From NCBI GenBank assembly GCA_002309765.1, contig DBXY01000029.1, forward strand, positions 1 through 61,232: a stretch of DNA of 61,232 nt, in the 5' to 3' direction. Both the position numbers and the translations under genes were made by a program. Of this stretch, positions 1-7,514 are shown in pieces. Source of the DNA: Verrucomicrobia bacterium UBA1200. Its GTDB lineage: Bacteria > Verrucomicrobiota > Kiritimatiellia > RFP12 > UBA1067. The stretch's first letter is position 1, and each line of letters begins with the position of its first letter. The notes below the pieces were generated by a model that worked only from the letters and a program-made list of their open reading frames with translations, did no database searches and was not told the origin of the DNA.

Positions 1-314
1 AGGAACGTCCAGTCCCACGCGCCCTCGCCGTTGGCGAGCGTTGGCATGCCGAGTCCGCCCCAGCCGAGCCAACCGGACGCCTTCGTAACCCCGAACATCA
101 GCGCCGCGCCGAGAATATAGAACGCGAGTGAGCCGGCCGCGAAGTCCATCAGATTCTTCATCATGATGTTCGCCGCGTTTTTGGCCCGGGTGAAGCCGGT
201 CTCTACGAGCGCAAAACCGGCCTGCATGGTAAATACGAGAATTCCGGCAATGAGTGTCCAGACCACGTTCAGGTTGGTCTGGACTTCAGGTGCTGCAATC
301 GCTGTTGGTTCCAT
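1..314 (-). CDS. amt: Ammonium transporter (Amt family), N-terminal part, cut by window edge
   Basis: Membrane channel for NH4+/NH3 uptake. Only the first 104 residues are in the window; the gene continues past the left edge. The visible protein begins MEPTAIAAPEVQTNLN, then has a first membrane helix with the Amt-typical stretch MQAGFALVETGFTRAKN and the NIMMKNLMDF motif, then a second hydrophobic helix and a GWGG turn. These are the conserved TM1-TM2 features of Amt/MEP/Rh proteins. There is no long signal peptide. The start is the ATG at 314, 39 bases after the P-II gene, which matches the widespread glnK-amtB pairing: P-II binds and blocks the channel when nitrogen is ample. It is probably transcribed from the sigma-54-type promoter upstream of glnB. 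Confidence 0.93.
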   Translation of the reverse strand, partial: MEPTAIAAPEVQTNLNVVWTLIAGILVFTMQAGFALVETGFTRAKNAANIMMKNLMDFAAGSLAFYILGAALMFGVTKASGWLGWGGLGMPTLANGEGAWDWTF

Positions 315-353
315 GGTTTTCCTTTCACAAGCTATTCATTCTTCATTTCTCTT

Positions 354-695
354 CTATCCTATCGCCGACGGACCTCTTTCGCCAGTCCTTATCCGCACAC
401 ACTCGTCCATCGGCAGGACGAAAATCTTTCCGTCCCCGATATCACCGGTACGCGCGCCCTCGACAATTGCTTCGATCGTCTTCTCGATGTAGTCATCGTT
501 GACGCCGATTGCAAGACGCATTTTTTTGTGTAGCGTGACCTCTTCCGTCGCGCCGCGATACATGTGGATATATCCGCCCTGTTGTCCGCACCCAAGAGCG
601 TTGGTAACGGACATCTTGTAGATTTCGCGGGCGAATAAAGCCTGCTTGACGGCATTCAACCGCTCGGGCTGAATGTAAGCTATGATCAGTTTCAT
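354..695 (-). CDS. glnB: Nitrogen regulatory protein P-II
   Basis: Small trimeric signalling protein of 113 residues that reports 2-oxoglutarate and ATP/ADP state and controls Amt and nitrogen enzymes. The start MKLIIAYIQPERL was chosen over an upstream in-frame start because AGGAAAGGAACG lies directly before it and the longer N-terminus is not P-II-like. The T-loop region reads GCGQQGGYIHMYRG, followed by the B-loop/C-terminal signatures TGDIGDGKIFV and VRIRTGE. Tyr46 and Arg47 are kept, but the residue aligning with the uridylylated Tyr51 of E. coli GlnB is Glu (YRGATEEV), so classical GlnD uridylylation at that site looks impossible. It lies directly upstream of amt. A sigma-54 promoter match (740-754) and an inverted repeat (786-801) lie upstream. 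Confidence 0.95.
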   Translation of the reverse strand: MKLIIAYIQPERLNAVKQALFAREIYKMSVTNALGCGQQGGYIHMYRGATEEVTLHKKMRLAIGVNDDYIEKTIEAIVEGARTGDIGDGKIFVLPMDECVRIRTGERGPSAIG

Positions 696-739
696 CGTTC
701 CTTTCCTATGAGTACCGTTTAGTGGACACGATGAATTTA

Positions 740-754
740 GCACGAGCCGTGCCA
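740..754 (-). promoter_or_regulatory. Sigma-54 promoter match for glnB-amt
   Basis: Read on the minus strand this is TGGCACGGCTCGTGC, with GG and GC separated by exactly 10 bases, as in the -24/-12 consensus TGGCACG-N4-TTGC. It places transcription start near 728, about 33 bases before the glnB ATG. Sigma-54 control of glnB/glnK-amt is well established in other bacteria; here it is inferred from sequence only. Confidence 0.7.
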
Positions 755-785
755 ATGGCTATGTACGGCAAATATCGGCGCGGGA

Positions 786-801
786 TTTACAAAGTATGTA
801 A
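786..801. promoter_or_regulatory. Inverted-repeat operator candidate upstream of glnB
   Basis: TTTACA, 5 bases, then TGTAA, an inverted repeat lying 31 bases upstream of the -24 element of the glnB sigma-54 promoter. Very similar repeats occur upstream of glnA (12333-12348) and carA (16512-16528), suggesting binding by a common nitrogen regulator. The regulator itself is not identified in the window. Confidence 0.5.
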
Positions 802-880
802 CGGAGATTCGCCCGCAAGGCAAATCCCTGTAATCTTTAGAAAAGATAGACCGCCAAAGTGAAAGGAGAAAGTGATGCCG

Positions 881-1783
881 TTAGGTTTTATCGATTATTT
901 TATGCATTGCCGCCACGAAAGATGCCGCCGCGCCGGAGAGCGTCACACCCTCACGGCGGACAATACCGACCCGGATTGTATCGTCCAGTCTTAACGGCAC
1001 TGAAACTATGGCGGGGTTGTATGCCTTGGCATATACGCCGGAGGCGACGGTAAAACCGTCCAACCCCAGAATGAGATTAGTCATGGTGGCGCGGTCGCGA
1101 ACGCGAATGTTTTTCTTGCGGTCTATCGCATCCATAACCTCCTCGGAAAAATACAGCGCGTTCTCCACCCCCTGCTCGTATGAGATGTACGGGTAGGCAT
1201 CCAGCTCATCCAACGCAATCGCCTTTTTCTTTGCCAACGGGTGTTTCTTGCCGAGAAATACGTGGGGTTTTGCGTAAAACAGTTCCTCAAAAGCCAATTC
1301 TTCCTTGGCAAGAATCTTACGAATCGGTTTTTCGTTACGGTCGGAAAGATAAAGGATTCCAATCTCGCTGCGGTGTCGAGCGACGTCCTCGATAATTTCG
1401 CTCGTGACGGTTTCGCGAAGCGTGAAATCGTAGGAGTCCGCCCCATTTGCCTTGACGACCTCCATGAACGCCTCAACCGCGAAAGCGTAATGCTGGCAGG
1501 AAACGGCGAACTGGGGCCGGCGCACCGCTTTCCCGGTGTACTTCTCCGTAATACGCGAGGCATCATCAAGGATCTGCCGGGCCGAAGCCAGAAACTCTTC
1601 CCCTTCGCGGGTTACGGAAACGCCTTTTGCGCTGCGCGTAAAAATCGCCACGCGCAACTCCTCCTCAAGGGCGCGTATCGATTCCGTAAGCGTCGGTTGC
1701 GTCACAAACACGCGGCGAGCCGCCTCGCTTATGCTCCCGAAAGTCGCCACCGCATCCGCGTATCTAAGTTGCTGTAAAGTCAT
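881..1783 (-). CDS. LysR-family transcriptional regulator
   Basis: A 300-residue LysR-type regulator. The N-terminal winged helix-turn-helix (residues 1-60) reads MTLQQLRYADAVATFGSISE then AARRVFVTQPTLTESIRALE, a textbook LTTR DNA-binding domain. The rest is a periplasmic-binding-protein-like effector domain (about 90-295). It is the last gene of the minus-strand sulfur/thiamine run, 34 bases after larE, so it is probably co-transcribed and may act on the metY promoter at the other end of the cluster, where a T-N11-A inverted repeat is present. CysB-like control by a sulfur metabolite is a guess from context; the effector cannot be read from sequence. Confidence 0.92.
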   Translation of the reverse strand: MTLQQLRYADAVATFGSISEAARRVFVTQPTLTESIRALEEELRVAIFTRSAKGVSVTREGEEFLASARQILDDASRITEKYTGKAVRRPQFAVSCQHYAFAVEAFMEVVKANGADSYDFTLRETVTSEIIEDVARHRSEIGILYLSDRNEKPIRKILAKEELAFEELFYAKPHVFLGKKHPLAKKKAIALDELDAYPYISYEQGVENALYFSEEVMDAIDRKKNIRVRDRATMTNLILGLDGFTVASGVYAKAYNPAIVSVPLRLDDTIRVGIVRREGVTLSGAAASFVAAMHKIIDKT

Positions 1784-1817
1784 GGTTGCACCGCAAATCG
1801 TCTTTTTTGTTTCAGTT

Positions 1818-2627
1818 TTACTGCCTAACCATTGTCTCGTTCATGCTACCGGTCCGGTAGCCGCGAAGATCCAAAGCGACATACGCAAACCCGTAGCCTT
1901 TCAGCGCGGCGTGAATCTTCTCCCGTTGTTCAACAGCCTTCGGGATGTCCTCCTGACACAGTTCAATGCGCGCTAGGTCATCGTGCGAACGGACACGCAC
2001 TTGACCGAATCCGAGATCAATGAGAAACTGCTCCGCCCGCTCCACGCGCGCAAGCCGCTCCACGGTAATCTGTTCGCCGTAGGGGAAACGGGAGGCGAGA
2101 CAGGCGAAGCTCTGCTTGTTCCATGTCGGCAGTTCCAAGGTTCGCGAAAGATCCCGAATCTCCGATTTGCGCAAGCCCACCTCGCGCAACGGACTTCTTA
2201 TTCCAAGTTCCCGTATTGCCTGGAGTCCAGGACGGTAGTCGCCGAGGTCATCCACATTCGATCCTTCGGCCACAGCGAACAATCCTTCCGACTTGGCTAT
2301 CTCCAGAATCTTGGTGAAGAGTTCCTTCTTGCAAAGATAACAGCGGTTCGGCGGATTCTGGCAGAAACCCGGAATCGCAAGTTCCTCAGAATCGACCACA
2401 ATATGCCTGATTCCCTCTCGTGCGCAGAACGCCGTCGCCTCATCCTGTTCGCGTTTCGGGAAGGAGTGTGACCGAGCAGTGACCGCTACAACCCGCTCGC
2501 CGAGTTCATCGTGTGCGACCTTTAAGAGAAACGTAGAATCGACGCCGCTAGAAAACGCGACAGCAATCCCTCCCGTCTCCCGCAGTAGTGTGCGCAACCG
2601 TTCCAGTTTCGCTTCTGTGTCATTCAT
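1818..2627 (-). CDS. larE: LarE-like ATP-dependent sacrificial sulfur transferase
   Basis: PP-loop enzyme of 269 residues. In LarE of Lactiplantibacillus the protein adenylates a pyridinium carboxylate and donates sulfur to make the nickel-pincer cofactor. The PP-loop SSGVDSTFLLKV is near the N-terminus. Conserved cysteines are seen in RCYLCKKELF (about residue 97-105) and FACLASRFPYG (about 177), the latter being the region that holds the sulfur-donating cysteine. The start at 2627 is preferred over the ATG at 2636 because GGGGAG lies 9 bases before it. No larA, larB or larC is in the window; the gene sits 14 bases after thiH and before a LysR gene, so a role in the local sulfur/thiamine pathway instead of lactate racemase maturation is possible. 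Confidence 0.85.
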   Translation of the reverse strand: MNDTEAKLERLRTLLRETGGIAVAFSSGVDSTFLLKVAHDELGERVVAVTARSHSFPKREQDEATAFCAREGIRHIVVDSEELAIPGFCQNPPNRCYLCKKELFTKILEIAKSEGLFAVAEGSNVDDLGDYRPGLQAIRELGIRSPLREVGLRKSEIRDLSRTLELPTWNKQSFACLASRFPYGEQITVERLARVERAEQFLIDLGFGQVRVRSHDDLARIELCQEDIPKAVEQREKIHAALKGYGFAYVALDLRGYRTGSMNETMVRQ

Positions 2628-2641
2628 GCTTGGCATCTCCC

Positions 2642-3754
2642 CTAAATCCTGTTGTCCCAGTTCTTGAACACAACTTCCTGGCCGTTGGCGCGTATTGCGG
2701 CATAGACTTCTGCCGGGGTTCGGTTGTCGGTAAGTGTAAATTGGGCGACATCCTTTTTCCGTTCGCCAGCCAACACGGCATATCCGCCGGGCGTGACTCG
2801 GGAACCCGCGCTCATGTTGTCAGCGGTGGTCTGAACGATATGGTCGCGGAATTCGGGCGACTCACGGGTCGAGACGGTCATGCAGCATTGAGGAAAGACT
2901 ATGCGAAAGGCGAGCATCATCAGTTCAAGGTCGCGGTCATCCACTTCACACGGCGGCGTGAACCCACCTTCTACGCAGCAAATTCGCGGAAAGGCGAATT
3001 GTACCTTCGCGGCGTAACATTCTTTCATAAGATAGAAAGCGTGCGCCGCAAGGCTCGCCGCCTCGCACCGCCAAGGACCAAGTCCCAGCAGAAACGCGCA
3101 GCCTAGAATCCGAAACCCAGCACGTCCGGCACGGAGCTGGGTACCAAGCCTCCAATCGTAGTTGCTTTTCGGACCCGCAGGATGCATCTCACGATATAGG
3201 TCTTGGTCATATGTTTCTTGAAAGCAAGTCAACCCCTCGTAGCCGGCATCGAAAAGTTCACGGTATCCATCCTCCGTCTGCGGAGCGACTTCTAGTGAAA
3301 GGTTGGAGAACATCGGCTTCAGCAACCGCCCTACTTCGGCAAGATGGGCGACCGTATTGATGCGAGGGTCTTCTCCGGCGACGACGAGAAGCGAATCTAT
3401 GCCGGTCGCTTTTACGGCCTCCGCCTCTGCACGGATTTCATCAAGCGTGAGGTTTCGTCGCACCGTTCCCGTATGCTGGATGCGGAAGTCGCAGTATCGG
3501 CACGAATTGACACACGTATTACCGATGTAAAGCGGCGCATATACGCTCACCGTCTTGCCATAATACCTCTTCCGCGCGGCATGCGCGGTTTCGCGCATCG
3601 CATCCATGAAGGGATAGGCCGTGTGGCTAATAAGGTTCAGCAGATCGAACCAGTCATGGCGGTCTTTTGCAAGTGAACGCGCCACCATTGCCGGCGTGAC
3701 ACCGGAAATCATACCATCAACTTCGGACTTAGCGTATTTGAGAAGCGGGAACAT
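2642..3754 (-). CDS. thiH: 2-iminoacetate synthase ThiH (radical SAM)
   Basis: Radical SAM enzyme of 370 residues that cleaves tyrosine to dehydroglycine (2-iminoacetate) and p-cresol, supplying the C-N unit for the thiazole ring of thiamine. The [4Fe-4S]-binding motif CVNSCRYCDF (CxxxCxxC) sits near residue 82-90 after PLYIGN, as in ThiH. Further ThiH/BATS-domain features are TGIDSLLVVAGEDP, TCFQETYD and the C-terminal STRESPEFRD and SAGSRVTPGGY segments. It lies in thiS-thiF-thiG-thiH order, 8 bases after thiG, characteristic of the anaerobe-type thiazole operon. The alternative ThiO pathway needs oxygen, so ThiH suggests an anaerobic life style. Confidence 0.95.
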   Translation of the reverse strand: MFPLLKYAKSEVDGMISGVTPAMVARSLAKDRHDWFDLLNLISHTAYPFMDAMRETAHAARKRYYGKTVSVYAPLYIGNTCVNSCRYCDFRIQHTGTVRRNLTLDEIRAEAEAVKATGIDSLLVVAGEDPRINTVAHLAEVGRLLKPMFSNLSLEVAPQTEDGYRELFDAGYEGLTCFQETYDQDLYREMHPAGPKSNYDWRLGTQLRAGRAGFRILGCAFLLGLGPWRCEAASLAAHAFYLMKECYAAKVQFAFPRICCVEGGFTPPCEVDDRDLELMMLAFRIVFPQCCMTVSTRESPEFRDHIVQTTADNMSAGSRVTPGGYAVLAGERKKDVAQFTLTDNRTPAEVYAAIRANGQEVVFKNWDNRI

Positions 3755-3762
3755 GAAATGCC

Positions 3763-4527
3763 TTACTTGAAGATGTCCATCGGACTGGTGGCGTTAGCCG
3801 CAAAAGTTGCAACTGGCGGATTAGCCTCACGCGCCAGCTCTGCCGCACGGACGGCAAGACGAAATGCTTCCGCCATCTTCACCGGATCCTCAGCCGCAGC
3901 AACAGCGGTATTGGCGAGAACCGCGTCAGCGCCCAATTCTATAGCCTCTGCCGCATGGCTTGGCAGACCGATCCCAGCATCCACGACTACCGGCACATGG
4001 CTCTGCTCAACGATAATTTCAATCATATCGCGAGTACGCAACCCACGATTGGAGCCAATTGGCGAACCGAGCGGCATGACCGCCGCCGCACCCGCATCCT
4101 CGCAATGCCTCGCCAGGACGGGATCGGCATTGATGTAGGGGAGAACAACCATCCCCAGTTTCGCGCACTCCTCTACCGCCTTCAGCGTTTCGACAGGATC
4201 GGGCAGAAGATAACGGGCATCGGGATGGATTTCAATTTTGAGCCAGTTAAAGCCTGCCGCCTTTCCGATCTTAGCGATACGTATCGCTTCGTTCGCATTC
4301 CTCGCCCCAGACGTGTTGAGCATTACTTCAACCTTGCTTCGGTCAATGGCGCTTAATATACTGTCGCCCACTGTGTCCGACTCATGCACCCGCGTAAGCG
4401 CGACCGTGACAAGTTCTGTTTCGCTAGCCTCAAGCGCGGCTTTTGTCTGTTCATGACTCGCGAATTTCCCCGTTCCGAGAAAGAAACGGTTTTTGAATCT
4501 TCTATCGCCGATGATCAATGGTTTCAT
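3763..4527 (-). CDS. thiG: Thiazole synthase ThiG
   Basis: TIM-barrel enzyme of 254 residues that joins 1-deoxyxylulose-5-phosphate, dehydroglycine and ThiS-thiocarboxylate sulfur into the thiazole phosphate of thiamine. Start MKPLIIGDRRFKNRFFLGTG was chosen over an upstream in-frame start because it matches the family N-terminus and leaves 13 bases after thiF. Seen motifs are FLGTGKF, the lysine in NWLKIEIHPD likely forming the substrate imine, LLPDPVETL, and the phosphate-binding segments PLGSPIGSNRG and VPVVVDAGIGLPSHA. The order with thiF and thiH indicates an operon. Confidence 0.96.
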   Translation of the reverse strand: MKPLIIGDRRFKNRFFLGTGKFASHEQTKAALEASETELVTVALTRVHESDTVGDSILSAIDRSKVEVMLNTSGARNANEAIRIAKIGKAAGFNWLKIEIHPDARYLLPDPVETLKAVEECAKLGMVVLPYINADPVLARHCEDAGAAAVMPLGSPIGSNRGLRTRDMIEIIVEQSHVPVVVDAGIGLPSHAAEAIELGADAVLANTAVAAAEDPVKMAEAFRLAVRAAELAREANPPVATFAANATSPMDIFK

Positions 4528-4540
4528 TTCGTCTAACCTT

Positions 4541-5140
4541 TCAAATCTCCAAGCCAAGCAAAAGCGCGACAACGGCGTTGGCCTCCATCGCGGCGGCAAT
4601 CCCTACACGCGGGCTTACTGGCGCAAGGCCACTACGAATGTCGCTTGTGGTATCGCCGATTAAAATAAGGTTTCTGCCAATACGCCGCTGGCCAATCTCG
4701 CATGATCGCCCCCATCCCGCCAGACCGCTCGCCGAGATTATGGGCTTATCCATCGGTAGCAACGCACCCAAAAGCATCGATTTCGCTTCCGCCGAATCTA
4801 GTGCCTCTACTATGACCTGACATTCCTCAAATGCCGGTCCCGCGTTTTCGGAAGTCAGCCGAATGTCATGAAGCGCAAGGTCGAGGTCGGGTTCAATCCG
4901 CCGCAGATTTTCCGCAAGGGCATCAACCTTCTTGCGTCCAATCTGGTCGCGGAAAAAGAACTGGCGGTTGAGGTTTGATTCACTCACCTCGTCAAAGTCG
5001 GCGATGACGAGCCGTTTCAACCCAGCCCGCACAAGATGCATGGCGCAGTTCGATCCGAGTCCCCCCGCCCCGGCAATACCAATGGTAGCGCTTTCAATTA
5101 TCAGCCGTTCTTCATCGCTCAGATATGTGTTTACCGACAT
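4541..5140 (-). CDS. thiF: ThiS adenylyltransferase, short ThiF (family 2 type)
   Basis: E1-like enzyme of 199 residues that adenylates the C-terminal glycine of ThiS. The nucleotide-binding motif GIAGAGGLGSNCAMHL starts at about residue 21, followed by ADFDEVSESNLNRQFFF, the Arg finger and Asp/Asn positions of the E1 superfamily. The protein is about 50 residues shorter than E. coli ThiF and lacks the CxxC zinc pairs, matching the short ThiF family found in clostridia and other anaerobes. It starts 7 bases after thiS. The sulfur source for the thiocarboxylate is unclear; no IscS is in the window. Confidence 0.92.
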   Translation of the reverse strand: MSVNTYLSDEERLIIESATIGIAGAGGLGSNCAMHLVRAGLKRLVIADFDEVSESNLNRQFFFRDQIGRKKVDALAENLRRIEPDLDLALHDIRLTSENAGPAFEECQVIVEALDSAEAKSMLLGALLPMDKPIISASGLAGWGRSCEIGQRRIGRNLILIGDTTSDIRSGLAPVSPRVGIAAAMEANAVVALLLGLEI

Positions 5141-5147
5141 TAGACAC

Positions 5148-5336
5148 TTATCCTCCTGAAACGATACGGAACACGTTCAGTACAGAACCATTCTTCAATG
5201 GAATGGACATATCCGCTATGATTTCGCCATCGAGTTCAATAATGGCGGACCTTACATCAACTCCCTTTTTGTTTAAAAAGTCCCATACTGTCGTTGCCTC
5301 GGTATCTTCATTATTACCTTGATAGGTTATCGTCAT
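5148..5336 (-). CDS. thiS: Sulfur carrier protein ThiS
   Basis: Ubiquitin-like sulfur carrier of 62 residues. The start MTITYQGNN is set by GGAGGA 9 bases upstream; a longer in-frame start at 5381 has no such site. The protein has the beta-grasp pattern and ends in VFRIVSGG; the terminal Gly-Gly is adenylated by ThiF and converted to a thiocarboxylate that delivers sulfur to ThiG. It lies between the MnmA-like gene and thiF with short spacers (20 and 7 bases), consistent with one transcript. Confidence 0.94.
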   Translation of the reverse strand: MTITYQGNNEDTEATTVWDFLNKKGVDVRSAIIELDGEIIADMSIPLKNGSVLNVFRIVSGG

Positions 5337-5356
5337 TGCTGTTTGTCCTCCAGAAA

Positions 5357-6424
5357 TTATTGCGTGATTATGCCTCCGCAAAGGATCGCTCCGTCTGATG
5401 AATAGATTACCGCCGATTGTCCAGGGGTCACGCCGAACAAACCGTTCTCCGCATATACGACGGCTGAATCAAAAATGCCATCCTTGCAACGAATTGTTAC
5501 CGGAACGGAAGGCTGACCGCATGAGCGAACTTTAGCAAAACCTGTAATTCCCCCGTTCACCGGTTCAATCGCCTGCCAGTTGATATCCTTTATTAGGAAT
5601 TCGCAGCATATCGTCTCATCACGAGTTCCCACGACAATCACGTTATGGCATGGATCTATACGGATAACGTAATATGGTGTCCCGCCACCCAATCCAAGCC
5701 CTTGACGTTGCCCAACGGTATAATGCCAATGTCCGTGATGTCTCCCCAACACTTTTCCGTCCAAAGAGACGATATCGCCATCAAGATCTTCCAAACCGAC
5801 CAGTTCATCAACATTGCCGGAATAAAAATCCTGAGAGTCAGGTTTAGCGGCCATCGGCAGATCCGCTTCTTGCGCAATACGACGCACTTCCGCTTTCGAT
5901 AACGTTCCTAAAGGAAACATGGCATGAGCGATTTGTTCCTGCGAAAGATCCCAGAGAAAGTAACTTTGGTCTTTAGCCGTGTCTGTAGCCCGAGCAATCG
6001 CGACACGATTACCAAGGCGCGTCAATCTTGCGTAATGCCCAGTGGCAAAATAATCGTATGAAATCTTTTCTGCCGCCTTTTTGGGAAGGAGCCCGAATTT
6101 CATACGGCGGTTACAAACGACACACGGGTTAGGAGTGCGTCCTGACATTCTTTCATTACGAAAATATTCAAGCACAGAACTCTCGTACTCAGCCGAACAA
6201 TCGAAAATGTGGTAGTCGATTCCGATCGATGACGCGAACTCTTTTGCCACCGCGATATCGGCGGCCTCACCCGGGCCAAAACAGGCATCCCGTTCTCCTC
6301 CCCGGTAACGACCTTCACGCCAAATAGCCATCGTCACGCCAATGACCTCATGGCCAGCGCGTTTTAAAAGCAATGCCGCAACCGCCGAATCAACTCCGCC
6401 CGAAAGGCCCACTATTATTCTCAC
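5357..6424 (-). CDS. mnmA: MnmA-like tRNA 2-thiouridylase / PP-loop sulfurtransferase, variant lacking second cysteine
   Basis: PP-loop ATPase of 355 residues with full MnmA architecture: PP-loop GLSGGVDSAVAALLL at residue 6, NPCVVCNRRMKFG (Cys101 and Cys104), ATGHYARL, KDQSYFLW, and the C-terminal barrel with YTVGQRQGLGL. MnmA makes the 2-thio group of wobble uridine in tRNA. The usual second catalytic cysteine, in motifs like SQDICFV, is replaced here: the sequence reads KPDSQDFYSG, with Tyr in the Cys position. The single-cysteine CFGPGE segment near residue 48 also differs from the common type. I recall a subgroup with SQDFY but cannot confirm it. The start is GTG with GGAG 7 bases upstream. 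Being directly upstream of thiS, it may serve thiazole sulfur transfer instead of, or besides, tRNA. Confidence 0.85.
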   Translation of the reverse strand: MRIIVGLSGGVDSAVAALLLKRAGHEVIGVTMAIWREGRYRGGERDACFGPGEAADIAVAKEFASSIGIDYHIFDCSAEYESSVLEYFRNERMSGRTPNPCVVCNRRMKFGLLPKKAAEKISYDYFATGHYARLTRLGNRVAIARATDTAKDQSYFLWDLSQEQIAHAMFPLGTLSKAEVRRIAQEADLPMAAKPDSQDFYSGNVDELVGLEDLDGDIVSLDGKVLGRHHGHWHYTVGQRQGLGLGGGTPYYVIRIDPCHNVIVVGTRDETICCEFLIKDINWQAIEPVNGGITGFAKVRSCGQPSVPVTIRCKDGIFDSAVVYAENGLFGVTPGQSAVIYSSDGAILCGGIITQ

Positions 6425-6446
6425 TAAAATCTCCTCACGGCATATC

Positions 6447-6833
6447 CTAGCCTATAAGTTTGGCGGTTTGAGCGACAACCTCCACCTCCAAAAGCGCACC
6501 TTTAGGGATAGAAGCGACTTGAACGCACGATCTAGCCGGGAATGGCTTGGAGAATATTTTGGCGTAAACCTCGTTTACAACGGCGAAATCATTCAGGTCC
6601 GCCAAGAAAACCGTAGTCTTGACCACATTACCGGCATTGAGACCGGAGGCCTCAAGAATCGCAATAACGTTCGCAAATGCACGTTCAGCCTGCGCGGCAA
6701 CACCTTCAGGAATCGTACTGGTTACCGGGTCTATCGGCAGTTGCCCCGATATAAACACTAAACCGCTCGCTTCGATTCCTTGCGAATATGGACCTACTGC
6801 CGCCGGTGCCGCTTGGGTTGATATCGCTTTCAT
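6447..6833 (-). CDS. ridA: RidA-family enamine/imine deaminase
   Basis: A 128-residue protein of the RidA/YjgF family, which hydrolyses reactive enamines and imines such as 2-aminoacrylate formed by PLP enzymes acting on serine and cysteine. Family features are APAAVGPYSQG near the N-terminus, GLVFISGQLPIDP, and the substrate-binding arginine in PFPARSCVQVA, close to residue 105. GGAGGAAATGCC precedes the ATG. The position among cysteine/methionine synthesis enzymes and ThiH fits protection against imines and enamines made by those pathways. Confidence 0.95.
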   Translation of the reverse strand: MKAISTQAAPAAVGPYSQGIEASGLVFISGQLPIDPVTSTIPEGVAAQAERAFANVIAILEASGLNAGNVVKTTVFLADLNDFAVVNEVYAKIFSKPFPARSCVQVASIPKGALLEVEVVAQTAKLIG

Positions 6834-6984
6834 GGCATTTCCTCCTTTGTGACCTTTAAAAACGGCTCCTCAACGAATCTGGCAAGAAGCTTGGGTAATG
6901 ACGGAAGAAAACGCCACAACCGCGTTTCTTATGCCACGCAAGCGTTCGCAGAGTACCGCATATTTCGATTGGACTAAAGTAATG

Positions 6985-7473
6985 TCAAGCCCGACCAGCG
7001 GTATACCACATCCGCCTGAAATCGGCAATCCACCGCCGTTGTCCTTTGATCATAAGCCAGACCGTTGGAACGGCCAGTAACACGTCCCGGACGAGAGCGG
7101 ACAATATGGCGTAAGCCCCGCGTTCCGCCTCGCCGAAACACCCGCAGGAAATATCCAGCCCTCTTATGTACGCCTGCGCGAGTGCCACAACGAACATCGC
7201 GAGCATCACCGCTGTCGCAAACGCCGCTTCCCGCGTCCATTTCGTAAAGAGAAACATTGACCCCACAAGCAATTCCGCCATCGACATCGTGACCGCAAAA
7301 AGCGCGGTTAGGCACGCCGGAAGCATGCGGTAGTTGTCCACCATCGTCTGGAACACCCTCGGATTCTGGAGCTTGCCCCATGCGGAAATAAGAAACATCA
7401 CGCCCAGACCGATACGCAGTAGCGTGTCGGCGCTTAGATGAAAAATACCCTTAGCAGTAGGTTCACCATCCAT
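6985..7473 (-). CDS. MauE/DoxX-family redox-associated membrane protein
   Basis: A 162-residue membrane protein with about four helices: LLRIGLGVMFLISAWGK near residue 16-32, then ACLTALFAVTMSMAELLVG, a third (FATAVMLAMFVVALAQ) and a fourth (LVRDVLLAVPTVWLMI). The segment GLDISCGCFGE is typical of the MauE/DoxX group, where the CGCF cysteines face the outer side and are thought to handle thiol redox. It follows, by 41 bases, the thioredoxin-like membrane-anchored protein, so the two likely form a thiol redox pair. The substrate is unknown. Confidence 0.85.
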   Translation of the reverse strand: MDGEPTAKGIFHLSADTLLRIGLGVMFLISAWGKLQNPRVFQTMVDNYRMLPACLTALFAVTMSMAELLVGSMFLFTKWTREAAFATAVMLAMFVVALAQAYIRGLDISCGCFGEAERGAYAILSALVRDVLLAVPTVWLMIKGQRRWIADFRRMWYTAGRA

Positions 7474-7514
7474 GTCAGTTATCCTCGCCGTTCTCGCTCA
7501 TAACTATTTAGACG

